From: F23-B02 sp963629425
Lineage (GTDB): Bacteria > Bacillota > Clostridia > Oscillospirales > Oscillospiraceae
Assembly: GCA_963629425.1 (NCBI GenBank)
Contig: CAVGIU010000078.1
Location: forward strand, 1 to 7,777
Direction: 5' to 3'
DNA length: 7,777 nt
Shown one piece after another: positions 1 through 5,613 of this stretch; within the stretch, counting starts at the first letter, position 1; the number at the start of each line of letters is the position of its first letter. The notes below the pieces were generated by a model that was given only the letters and a program-made list of their open reading frames with translations, did not search any database and had not been told where the DNA came from. The translations under genes and the position numbers were made by a program.

Positions 1-2
1 TC

Positions 3-236
3 ACCCAGACCAACGCCGCCGCAAAGGAACGACCGAGCGTAAAGTACGATAATCGCCTGCTTCTGAAGGCAATTATCAATAACGCGCCCTGTGTTATGGA
101 GATAAGTCACAATCTGCCGGACGGCATTAACGCCTTTTATCGCCCTGAGGACAAAAAGCTTCTCGTAAGAGCCGGGCTTGACGCAGCGGCTAAACCAAAA
201 CGCCGGGGCAAATGCCCCGGCGCTTGGCCTGAATAA
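3..236 (+). CDS. C-terminal fragment of an unrecognised protein
   Basis: An open frame enters from the left edge and runs 77 codons to TAA at 234-236; the start lies outside the window. I do not recognise the family. The visible part is soluble-looking, with mixed charged and hydrophobic residues (for example KAIINNAPCVMEIS and FYRPEDKKLLVRAGL) and no membrane segment. The last 15 or so residues are rich in Lys, Arg, Pro and Gly (KPKRRGKCPGAWPE) and are encoded by a GC-rich perfect hairpin at 201-222, so the tail may be a read-through extension rather than a conserved part. The opposite strand is also open here, but its translation looks less protein-like. It is convergent with prfC. Coding status is likely; function is unknown. 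Confidence 0.55.
   Translation, partial: TQTNAAAKERPSVKYDNRLLLKAIINNAPCVMEISHNLPDGINAFYRPEDKKLLVRAGLDAAAKPKRRGKCPGAWPE
190..222 (-). terminator. Possible intrinsic terminator on the minus strand
   Basis: Ten-base arms CGCCGGGGCA (201-210) and TGCCCCGGCG (213-222) form a perfect GC-rich stem; the real loop is probably the central CAAATG. Read on the minus strand, the stem is followed by TTTTGGTTT, a usable U-tract. On the plus strand the downstream bases lack T's. It could act as a second stop for transcripts leaving prfC. It lies inside the end of the plus-strand reading frame, so it may also shape that mRNA's 3' end. Confidence 0.5.
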
Positions 237-240
237 GCGA

Positions 241-308
241 AAGTTTGTGCGTCATTTGACAAGTTTGTGAATAACTCACAAAAAATCATGCGCAAGTTTG
301 GAATAACT
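241..308 (+). repeat. Three short direct repeats, core AAGTTTG
   Basis: AAGTTTGTG occurs at 241-249 and 261-269. The longer form AAGTTTGTGAATAACT (261-276) recurs as AAGTTTG-GAATAACT at 294-308, lacking one T. Copies start 20 and 33 bases apart. The region is non-coding, between the left-edge gene and the end of prfC. The role is unknown; protein binding sites or remnants of a duplicated element are both possible. Confidence 0.5.
264..282. promoter_or_regulatory. Perfect inverted repeat, possible operator
   Basis: TTTGTGA (264-270) and TCACAAA (276-282) are perfect 7-base arms around ATAAC. The TGTGA-N5-TCACA layout resembles CRP-type sites but has five central bases rather than six. It overlaps the second copy of the AAGTTTG repeat. 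No gene start lies just downstream on either strand, so an operator role is uncertain. A small RNA hairpin is also possible. Confidence 0.35.
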
Positions 309-331
309 GCGAATTTCAGGAGCGCGTAAAT

Positions 332-348
332 TATGCTATCATAGCATA
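332..348. promoter_or_regulatory. Perfect inverted repeat TATGCTA-TCA-TAGCATA
   Basis: Seven-base perfect arms surround a 3-base centre in the non-coding gap between the left-edge gene and prfC. The AT-rich arms and short centre look more like a dimeric protein binding site than a terminator, and no T-tract follows. Both flanking genes end here, so there is no obvious gene to control. Confidence 0.35.
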
Positions 349-397
349 GTCAATAAGCTGCATGGCAAGGTCAAGGTAGAGCCCCACAAAATACACA

Positions 398-430
398 GCA
401 CCGCATGGAAAACCATGCGGTGCACTTTTT
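398..430. terminator. Intrinsic terminator between convergent genes
   Basis: Arms GCACCGCATGG (398-408) and CCATGCGGTGC (413-423) form a perfect 11-bp stem with an AAAA loop. On the plus strand ACTTTTT follows immediately (424-430). On the minus strand, just after the prfC stop, the downstream tract is weaker (TGTGTATTTT). It probably ends plus-strand transcription from the left gene and may also act for prfC, with the hairpin at 201-222 as backup. Confidence 0.7.
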
Positions 431-2023
431 CTATTCTCTGTTAAATTCCCTGAGCTCAAGACCCGGATTTTTCGTCAGCGCCCAGTTCACGCACCATTCG
501 GAGGTGAACAGCAGCAGATTATTTCCGCGGAAATCCTGGACCCACTTCGTATCGCTCGTGAGGTTGAGGTCGTTGGGGTTGAGCCCCTCGTTGTCGATCC
601 AGCGCACGACTTCATACGGCATGCTGCGGCGGCGCACGTCAACACCGTACTCATTTTTCAGCCTGTATTCAAGCACCTCGAGCTGAAGTATGCCGACAAC
701 GCCGACGATGATCTCCTCGACACCGGTGTACGGCTCGTGGAATATCTGTATCGCGCCCTCCTGGGCTATCTGCATGATGCCCTTTTCGAACTGCTTGCGC
801 TTCATCGTGTCGATACGCTCGACGCCCGCAAAAATTTCGGGTGCGAAGGTCGGTATGCCCTCGAACTCCACCTTCATGCCCTTGTCGCATATCGTGTCGC
901 CGATCGAGAAAATGCCGGGGTCGAACACGCCGATGATGTCTCCGGCGTAGGCTTCGTTTATTATCGCGCGCTCCTGCGCCATGAGCTGCTGCGGCTGCGC
1001 AAGGCGTATGGCCTTGCCGCCCTGAACGTGGAAATATTCCTTGTCGCGCTCGAATTTGCCCGAGCAGATGCGCATGAACGCTATCCTGTCGCGGTGAGCC
1101 TTGTTCATGTTCGCCTGAATTTTGAACACAAAGGCCGAGAACCTATCGGTAAACGGATCGACGATCTCGTCGCCGGCCTTGCGCGGCAGGGGAGGCATGG
1201 TCATGTCAAGGAAGCTCTCCAGAAACGGCTCGATGCCGAAGTTGTTGAGCGCCGAGCCGAAGAACACGGGGCTAAGCTTACCGTCGCGCACCTGCCCAAT
1301 ATCGAACTCGTAGCCCGCGCCGTCTAACAGCTCAACATCGTCGCACAGTGTCCTGCGCAGCTTTTCGCCGATCAGGCTGTCGAGCGTTTCGGTATCATCA
1401 AGGCTGCATTCGATGGCCTTAATTTTGTCCTGACCGCGGTGAAATTCATTAAATGCGAGTATCTCGCGCTTTTCGCGGTCGTACACGCCTTTAAAGTCAA
1501 TGCCGCAGCCGATGGGCCAGTTCATCGGATAAGTGCCGATGCCGAACTCCTGCTCGAGCTCCTCCATAAGATCGTATGGGCTTCTCGCCTCGCGGTCGAG
1601 CTTGTTTATAAAGGTGAAGATGGGAATATTGCGCATCGCGCAGATCTTAAACAGCTTGCGCGTCTGCGGCTCAATGCCCTTTGCCGCGTCTATGACCATG
1701 ACGGCACTGTCGGCAGCCATGAGGGTGCGGTAGGTGTCCTCGGAAAAGTCCTGGTGTCCCGGAGTGTCGAGGATATTGATGCAGTAGCCGTTATACTCAA
1801 ACTGCATTACCGATGAGCTTATCGATATTCCGCGCTGCTTTTCAAGCTCCATCCAGTCGGACACGGCGTGCCGCGCCGTAGCCTTGCCCTTTACAGAGCC
1901 GGCAAGCTGTATCGCCCCGCCGTAGAGCAGCAGCTTTTCCGTAAGCGTTGTTTTGCCGGCGTCAGGGTGCGAGATTATCGCAAATGTTCTGCGCCGTTCG
2001 ATTTCCTTTCTGATATCAGCCAT
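431..2023 (-). CDS. prfC: Peptide chain release factor 3 (RF3)
   Basis: RF3 is a cytoplasmic translational GTPase that helps recycle the class I release factors RF1 and RF2 from the ribosome after peptide release. At 530 residues it has the normal full length. The GTPase motifs are all present: G1 SHPDAGKT (residues 18-25), the switch I region with RGISISSSV (64-72), G3 DTPGH (86-90) and G4 NKLD (140-143). The following domains (about 280-530) match the RF3 type, with no gaps or early stop. The ATG at 2021-2023 is supported by GGAGAG (2032-2037 on this strand) with 8 bases spacing. It is divergent from the OYE-family gene across 118 bases and ends by TAG eight bases from the hairpin at 398-423. 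Identification is firm. Confidence 0.97.
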   Translation of the reverse strand: MADIRKEIERRRTFAIISHPDAGKTTLTEKLLLYGGAIQLAGSVKGKATARHAVSDWMELEKQRGISISSSVMQFEYNGYCINILDTPGHQDFSEDTYRTLMAADSAVMVIDAAKGIEPQTRKLFKICAMRNIPIFTFINKLDREARSPYDLMEELEQEFGIGTYPMNWPIGCGIDFKGVYDREKREILAFNEFHRGQDKIKAIECSLDDTETLDSLIGEKLRRTLCDDVELLDGAGYEFDIGQVRDGKLSPVFFGSALNNFGIEPFLESFLDMTMPPLPRKAGDEIVDPFTDRFSAFVFKIQANMNKAHRDRIAFMRICSGKFERDKEYFHVQGGKAIRLAQPQQLMAQERAIINEAYAGDIIGVFDPGIFSIGDTICDKGMKVEFEGIPTFAPEIFAGVERIDTMKRKQFEKGIMQIAQEGAIQIFHEPYTGVEEIIVGVVGILQLEVLEYRLKNEYGVDVRRRSMPYEVVRWIDNEGLNPNDLNLTSDTKWVQDFRGNNLLLFTSEWCVNWALTKNPGLELREFNRE

Positions 2024-2061
2024 ATATGCTTCTCTCCAAATTATTTTTCACATAGGTTAAT

Positions 2062-2090
2062 ATACTATCACAGATATTGCGCAAAAGCAA
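2062..2090 (-). promoter_or_regulatory. Candidate prfC promoter
   Basis: On the minus strand, TTGCTT (2090 to 2085) and TAGTAT (2067 to 2062) are 17 bases apart. Transcription would start near 2055, giving a leader of about 30 bases. An alternative pair is TTGCGC (2084-2079) and TATTAA (2062-2057) with 16 bases. Either choice overlaps the divergent promoter of the OYE-family gene. Matches to consensus are moderate. Confidence 0.45.
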
Positions 2091-2105
2091 AGTTTTTTAT
2101 ATAAT
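2077..2105 (+). promoter_or_regulatory. Candidate promoter of the OYE-family gene
   Basis: A perfect -10 TATAAT (2100-2105) lies 17 bases after TTGCGC (2077-2082), a weak -35. Start of transcription would be near 2112, about 30 bases before the ATG. The -35 is part of the palindrome TTGCGCAA (2077-2084) and falls inside the candidate prfC promoter on the other strand. A weak -35 with a perfect -10 often goes with regulation. Confidence 0.65.
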
Positions 2106-2107
2106 GT

Positions 2108-2124
2108 GTTCACAAGATGTGAAC
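2108..2124. promoter_or_regulatory. Perfect 17-nt palindrome at the transcription start, likely operator
   Basis: GTTCACA (2108-2114) and TGTGAAC (2118-2124) are perfect 7-base arms around AGA. The site starts two bases after the -10 box and covers the predicted start of transcription, a classic place for a repressor. No regulator gene is adjacent, so the cognate protein is unknown. As RNA it would be a small hairpin just upstream of the ribosome binding site. Confidence 0.6.
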
Positions 2125-2127
2125 GAG

Positions 2128-2132
2128 AGGAG
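2128..2132 (+). promoter_or_regulatory. Ribosome binding site fixing the start at 2142
   Basis: AGGAG lies 9 bases before ATG 2142. The longer in-frame start GTG 2106 is rejected: it lies within the operator/promoter overlap, upstream of the predicted transcription start, and the extra 12 residues do not resemble the family's N-terminus. Confidence 0.8.
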
Positions 2133-2141
2133 AATGATACT

Positions 2142-3353
2142 ATGAACAGGGCTATCGATCCGTATAAGCCGGCGCGCCTTAAGAATGTCGAGCTTCCGAC
2201 GAGAATCATACGCTCGGCAACGCACGAGGGTATGGCCGACGAGCGCGGCGTGCCGTCCGAGCAGCTTATAAAAACCTACGAAAACTATGCCAGGGGCGGC
2301 GTCGGACTTATCATGACGGGCTATATGGGCATCTCTCAGCAGGGCAAATGCCCGCTGTACCGCATGACAATGCTCGATTCGGATGAGCTCATCCCGTCGT
2401 GGCAGCGTGTTACGGAGCGCGTTCATGCACTCGGCACACCGATATTTGCGCAGATCGCCCATTCCGGGCGGCAGACGCGAAAAAAGATCACAGGCGAAAA
2501 AACTGTCGCGCCCTCGCCGATACGCGATTTTCTTTATTGGGAGAACGTACCTCACAGGCTCACGAGCCGCGAGATATTAAAGATAGCAGACGACTTTGCG
2601 GATGCTGCCCTGCGAGCAAAAAAGGCCGGCTTTGACGGCGTGCAGCTCCACTGCGCACATGGTTATCTGCTGCATGAGTTTCTCTCGCCGCACACCAATA
2701 AGCGCCGCGATAAATGGGGAGGCAGCACGGAAAACCGCTTCCGCATAGTTTCCGAGATAATGCGCCGCACGCGCGATAAGGTCGGAGATTTTCCCATTAT
2801 CGTAAAAATAAGCGCAACGGAGCGCGACAGAGACGGCCTGAACGTCGATGAAGCGGTGAAGATAGCAAGGCTTATGCAGTCGGCCGGGGTGGACGCTATA
2901 GAGGTCTCCTGCGGCAGAGCCAGCGAGGGTTTTAACATGTGCCGCGGTGGCTTCCCGTACCCCATGATGTGCCGCGACAATTTCAGATTTGAGTTCCTGC
3001 CGAAGTTCAGCTGGCCGCTCCTGCGTCCTTTTATGAAAATGCTCTTTGAAAGCCCCGAGCCGTACAGAGCCTATAATGTAGAGGCTGCGGAAAGAATAAA
3101 AGCAGCGGTGAGTATACCTGTCATCGTCTGCGGCGGTATACGTTCGGATGCTGAGATACGCGATGTTATCGAAAACGAAAGAGCCGACTTTGTATCCATG
3201 TCCAGAGCCTTTATCTGCGAGGCGAATATCGTGAATAAGCTGCGCGACGGTGTGCAGCGGGAAGCACGCTGCGTAGGCTGCAACTTCTGCCTTATGGGTG
3301 CTGAGCAGCGTCCTCTGCGCTGCTACTATGCAAAACTGCCGAAGAATATATGA
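2142..3353 (+). CDS. NADH:flavin oxidoreductase, OYE / 2,4-dienoyl-CoA reductase type, single domain
   Basis: This is a predicted FMN-dependent ene-reductase of 403 residues with a TIM-barrel fold. Family features are the N-terminal PYKPARLKNVELPTRII, AQIAHSGRQ near residues 102-110, the catalytic-region pattern VQLHCAHGYLLHEFLSP (167-183, with H170 and H173) followed by N-x-R-x-D-x-WGGS-x-ENR, and a late VIVCGGI phosphate-binding segment. The C-terminus carries C377-x2-C380-x2-C383-x10-C394, likely a [4Fe-4S] site as in dienoyl-CoA reductases. The FAD/NAD(P)H domain of full-length enzymes such as E. coli FadH is absent, so electrons must come from another protein or directly from a nucleotide. 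The substrate cannot be told. It is monocistronic, with a palindrome at its transcription start and a shared terminator downstream. Confidence 0.88.
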   Translation: MNRAIDPYKPARLKNVELPTRIIRSATHEGMADERGVPSEQLIKTYENYARGGVGLIMTGYMGISQQGKCPLYRMTMLDSDELIPSWQRVTERVHALGTPIFAQIAHSGRQTRKKITGEKTVAPSPIRDFLYWENVPHRLTSREILKIADDFADAALRAKKAGFDGVQLHCAHGYLLHEFLSPHTNKRRDKWGGSTENRFRIVSEIMRRTRDKVGDFPIIVKISATERDRDGLNVDEAVKIARLMQSAGVDAIEVSCGRASEGFNMCRGGFPYPMMCRDNFRFEFLPKFSWPLLRPFMKMLFESPEPYRAYNVEAAERIKAAVSIPVIVCGGIRSDAEIRDVIENERADFVSMSRAFICEANIVNKLRDGVQREARCVGCNFCLMGAEQRPLRCYYAKLPKNI

Positions 3354-3361
3354 ATAAAAAT

Positions 3362-3388
3362 AAAAAACCGCCCTTCGGCGGTTTTTTT
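3362..3388. terminator. Bidirectional intrinsic terminator
   Basis: CCGCC (3368-3372) and GGCGG (3377-3381) pair around CTTC, flanked by six A's (3362-3367) and seven T's (3382-3388), so a U-tract follows on either strand. It starts nine bases after the OYE-family stop, and its last bases overlap the stop codon of the convergent RseC-family gene (3387-3389). Confidence 0.9.
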
Positions 3389-3800
3389 AGTCCTGTATCA
3401 CACTCACTATTTTTGTCGGGGTGGGGTCCGCGCTGTGGTGTGCGCGGCTTATGAGCATGGCGATGACTATGCCGAGAACGGCTGCGGCAAAGGCAACTAT
3501 AATGCACACCGATTCGCCGAGTGAGAGTGCGTCGGCTATGAGATAGCCCAGAAATAGCATCACGAGCGGAAGAATGTAAATTGCCAGTGCACCCTTTACG
3601 ACGCCCTTGGTAGGCGTTTCTATCATAACGTGCTGGCCGCGCTGTGCGCCGATGGGATTTTGTACGACGGACTTCATAAGATTCTCGTATCTGCACTCGC
3701 CGCATTCACTGCAGTTTCCACCGCATATGCCGAGACGCTCAACGACGACCTCGGCAAGTCCGTCGTCACGAATTTTAGTTATTATTGCTTCCTGAAGCAT
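3387..3800 (-). CDS. RseC/MucC-family membrane protein
   Basis: This 137-residue protein has the RseC layout: an N-terminal beta-rich part (EAIITKIRDDGLAEVVVER), a cysteine cluster C26-x3-C30-x2-C33-x2-C36, a hydrophilic stretch ending in GQHVMIETPTKGVV, two membrane helices (about 70-88 and 98-117) and a short polar tail. E. coli RseC helps keep SoxR reduced and is linked to the Rnf-like Rsx complex. In anaerobes the role is unclear, but membrane-associated redox chemistry through a metal or Fe-S site is plausible. The ATG at 3798-3800 has GAAGGTG eight bases upstream. It is divergent from the hydrogenase operon with overlapping promoters, which hints at linked control. No rnf genes are visible. 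Confidence 0.85.
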   Translation of the reverse strand: MLQEAIITKIRDDGLAEVVVERLGICGGNCSECGECRYENLMKSVVQNPIGAQRGQHVMIETPTKGVVKGALAIYILPLVMLFLGYLIADALSLGESVCIIVAFAAAVLGIVIAMLISRAHHSADPTPTKIVSVIQD

Positions 3801-3819
3801 TTATACATCACCTTCGCAG

Positions 3820-3848
3820 ATTATACACCCTAATATCCCTTGTCGCAA
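3820..3848 (-). promoter_or_regulatory. Promoter of the RseC-family gene
   Basis: Read on the minus strand, TTGCGA (3848 to 3843) and a perfect TATAAT (3825 to 3820) are 17 bases apart. Transcription would start near 3813, leaving only about 13 bases of leader, so the start lies within or just before the ribosome binding site. Its -35 shares three bases (3843-3845) with the divergent hydrogenase promoter. Confidence 0.7.
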
Positions 3849-3868
3849 GTGCTGGTTTATGTTATACT
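3840..3868 (+). promoter_or_regulatory. Promoter of the hydrogenase-phosphatase operon
   Basis: TTGTCG (3840-3845) and TATACT (3863-3868) are 17 bases apart, and TG at 3860-3861 gives an extended -10 (TGTTATACT). The start would be near 3875, with a leader of about 60 bases that holds the repeat cluster at 3878-3921. The -35 overlaps that of the divergent RseC-family gene. Confidence 0.72.
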
Positions 3869-3877
3869 TAGCAGACA

Positions 3878-3921
3878 AAGTGTGAGATAAAATAAGTGTT
3901 TAGGTAAAGTGTTAAGATAAA
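3878..3921 (+). repeat. Three near-tandem 14-15-nt repeats in the hydrogenase leader
   Basis: The copies are AAGTGTGAGATAAA (3878-3891), AAGTGTTTAGGTAAA (3894-3908) and AAGTGTTAAGATAAA (3907-3921), which start 16 and 13 bases apart; the last two share two bases. They begin just after the predicted transcription start and end directly at the ribosome binding site. They are not palindromic and do not code. A cooperative operator array or a binding site for a leader-RNA protein are the main options. Confidence 0.7.
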
Positions 3922-3922
3922 C

Positions 3923-3928
3923 AGGAGG
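3923..3928 (+). promoter_or_regulatory. Ribosome binding site for the GTG start at 3937
   Basis: A perfect AGGAGG lies 8 bases before GTG 3937. A nearer ATG at 3932, in another frame, is only 3 bases from this site and reads nine codons including the stop, so it is not the main start. Confidence 0.85.
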
Positions 3929-3936
3929 CGGATGCT

Positions 3937-5613
3937 GTGCCCAGTGTGCTCAATCTAAAAAAATCAAACTGCAAAAACTGCCACAGATGCATAAGAAAAT
4001 GCCCCGTAAAATCCATACGCTTCACGGGCCATCAGGCGCACATAATAAGCGATGAGTGCATCCTGTGCGGCCAGTGCTTTGTCGTCTGCCCGCAGGAGGC
4101 AAAGGAGATAATCGACGATCGCGAGCGCGTAAGCGTTATGCTGGAAAGCCCCGCACCCGTCATAGCAAGCTTTGACCCGTCGTTTTATGCCTGCTGGGAA
4201 GGCTGCGGCGTAAACTCCGTGCGTAAGGCGCTCATAGAGCTCGGCTTTACCGATGCCGAAGAGACGGCTATCGGTGCAACTATCGTTAAGCGCGAGTATG
4301 AAAGAATGCTCAGAGAAGCCAAGCAGGACGTTATAATAACCTCCTCCTGCGAGTCGCTTAATCTGCTTGTGGAGAAACATTTTCCCGAGCTGCGGCAGTA
4401 TCTCGCGCCGGTCGTAACGCCAATGATAGCGCACGCTATGGACATAAAGCGCCGCAGGCCGGAGGCAAAGGTCGTTTTCATAGGTCCCTGCGTTGCGAAA
4501 AAGCAGGAGTACGAGGGAACCTGCGTCGATGCGGTCCTCACGTTTGAGGAGTTTGACCAGATGCGAATATCCGCCGGAATCGAGATAGAGCATGAGTTCG
4601 GCGAGAGTTTCCACGGCAGGGCGCGCAGTTTCCCCGTAACGGGCGGTATAATAAAGAGCATGGATATCCCCGACACGGGTTATCAGTGCATCGCAACGAA
4701 CGGCCCTAAAAACTGCATGAATGCCCTAAATGACCTCAAAAACGGAAATATACATAAGTGCTTTCTTGAGCTTGCCATGTGCGACGGCAGCTGCATAGAA
4801 GGCCCCATAATGGAAAAATATATCAACTCTCCGATTCGACACATCTATTCCGTGTGGAGCAATGTCGGTAAGGAGGACTTCGACGTCCCGCAGCCCGAGC
4901 ACGAGCAGCTCATGACGCAGTACATCGGAACGCCGCTGAAGAAAAAAACTCCAAACGAGGCCGAGATACGCGATATCCTGTCTAAGCTCGGTAAGAACAC
5001 GAAAGGCGATGAACTAAACTGCGGCTCCTGCGGCTATAACACCTGCCGCGATAAGGCGATCGCAATATACCGCGGTACTGCCGACTACAGCATGTGTCTG
5101 CCCTTTATTATGGATAGGGCCGAGCGCTTCAGCAACAAGATACTTAACAATATGCCCAGCGGCGTCGTTGTTGTCAACGAGGATCTCGAGGTGCAGCAGC
5201 TCAACCGCACGGCGATGAAAATGATGAATATAAATCACGAGTCTGATATCATGGGTGACAGTGTCGTGAGGATACTTGATACGGCTCCGTTTTTCACCTG
5301 CCTCGAGACCGGAAAGACCGTCAAAAAGCTGCGCGGCTATTTTTCCGATTATGAGAAGTATTTTGAACAGACCATAGTCTATGACCGCTCATCGAAGATA
5401 CTTATTGATATCATCTCCGATGTTACCGAGGAAGAAGAGGAGTCAATGCGCCGCAAGGCCATAAGCCAGCAGACGGCGGAGATAACCAATAACGTCATTG
5501 AAAATCAAATGCGCATCGTTCAGGAGATTGCCTCGCTCCTCGGCGAGACTACGGCCGAAACGAAGATCGCCCTGACGAGACTGAAGGAGTCGCTGAGCCT
5601 TGAAGAAGAATAA
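3937..5613 (+). CDS. HydS-like [FeFe] hydrogenase with PAS domain, putative H2 or redox sensor
   Basis: This 558-residue multidomain protein probably senses hydrogen or redox state in the cytoplasm. Residues 12-22 and 41-51 are two CxxCxxCxxxC motifs for [4Fe-4S] clusters. The [FeFe] catalytic domain follows, with all H-cluster cysteines: C138 in TSSC, C185 in GPCVAKKQE, and C282 and C286 in MCDGSC. The usual TSCCPxW is TSSCES here, so serine 137 replaces the proton-relay cysteine. Residues 362-387 (CGSCGYNTC, then C387) are a further four-cysteine Fe-S domain. A PAS domain (about 400-500) and a charged, probably helical tail complete it. This order matches sensory group C (HydS/HfsB-like) hydrogenases rather than bulk H2-producing enzymes. 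The GTG start has a perfect ribosome binding site. The phosphatase gene overlaps the end by 14 bases, so the two are probably co-translated. A catalytic role is not excluded. Confidence 0.88.
   Translation: MPSVLNLKKSNCKNCHRCIRKCPVKSIRFTGHQAHIISDECILCGQCFVVCPQEAKEIIDDRERVSVMLESPAPVIASFDPSFYACWEGCGVNSVRKALIELGFTDAEETAIGATIVKREYERMLREAKQDVIITSSCESLNLLVEKHFPELRQYLAPVVTPMIAHAMDIKRRRPEAKVVFIGPCVAKKQEYEGTCVDAVLTFEEFDQMRISAGIEIEHEFGESFHGRARSFPVTGGIIKSMDIPDTGYQCIATNGPKNCMNALNDLKNGNIHKCFLELAMCDGSCIEGPIMEKYINSPIRHIYSVWSNVGKEDFDVPQPEHEQLMTQYIGTPLKKKTPNEAEIRDILSKLGKNTKGDELNCGSCGYNTCRDKAIAIYRGTADYSMCLPFIMDRAERFSNKILNNMPSGVVVVNEDLEVQQLNRTAMKMMNINHESDIMGDSVVRILDTAPFFTCLETGKTVKKLRGYFSDYEKYFEQTIVYDRSSKILIDIISDVTEEEEESMRRKAISQQTAEITNNVIENQMRIVQEIASLLGETTAETKIALTRLKESLSLEEE
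5584..5589 (+). promoter_or_regulatory. Ribosome binding site for the TTG start at 5600
   Basis: AAGGAG inside the end of the hydrogenase gene lies 10 bases before TTG 5600. An in-frame stop at 5594-5596 limits the gene to this start or to ATG 5636, which lacks a good site. Confidence 0.7.

Noticed and set aside
266..274. DnaA-box match TTATTCACA on the minus strand
   Set aside because: A single match without further boxes, an AT-rich unwinding region or neighbouring dnaA/dnaN genes does not support an origin.
737..1327. A 196-codon plus-strand open frame opposite prfC
   Set aside because: It lies wholly inside the firmly identified prfC on the other strand, has no ribosome binding site, and its translation resembles no protein family I know. 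It is a shadow of GC-biased codons.
2106..2141. Upstream in-frame GTG start for the OYE-family gene
   Set aside because: It lies before the predicted transcription start, within the promoter and palindrome, while ATG 2142 has a well-spaced AGGAG.
3910..3923. Rex-like site TGTTAAGATAAACA
   Set aside because: The arms are shorter and closer than in known clostridial Rex sites (TGTTAA-N4-TTAACA), and the bases are explained by the third leader repeat.
3932..3958. Short upstream ORF (ATG 3932, eight codons plus stop) overlapping the hydrogenase start
   Set aside because: Only three bases separate it from AGGAGG, too close for efficient use, and it is probably chance. It would matter only if ribosome profiling showed initiation.
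3964..4614. A 216-codon minus-strand open frame opposite the hydrogenase gene
   Set aside because: It is antisense to the conserved Fe-S and H-cluster motifs, with no recognisable domain and no promoter.
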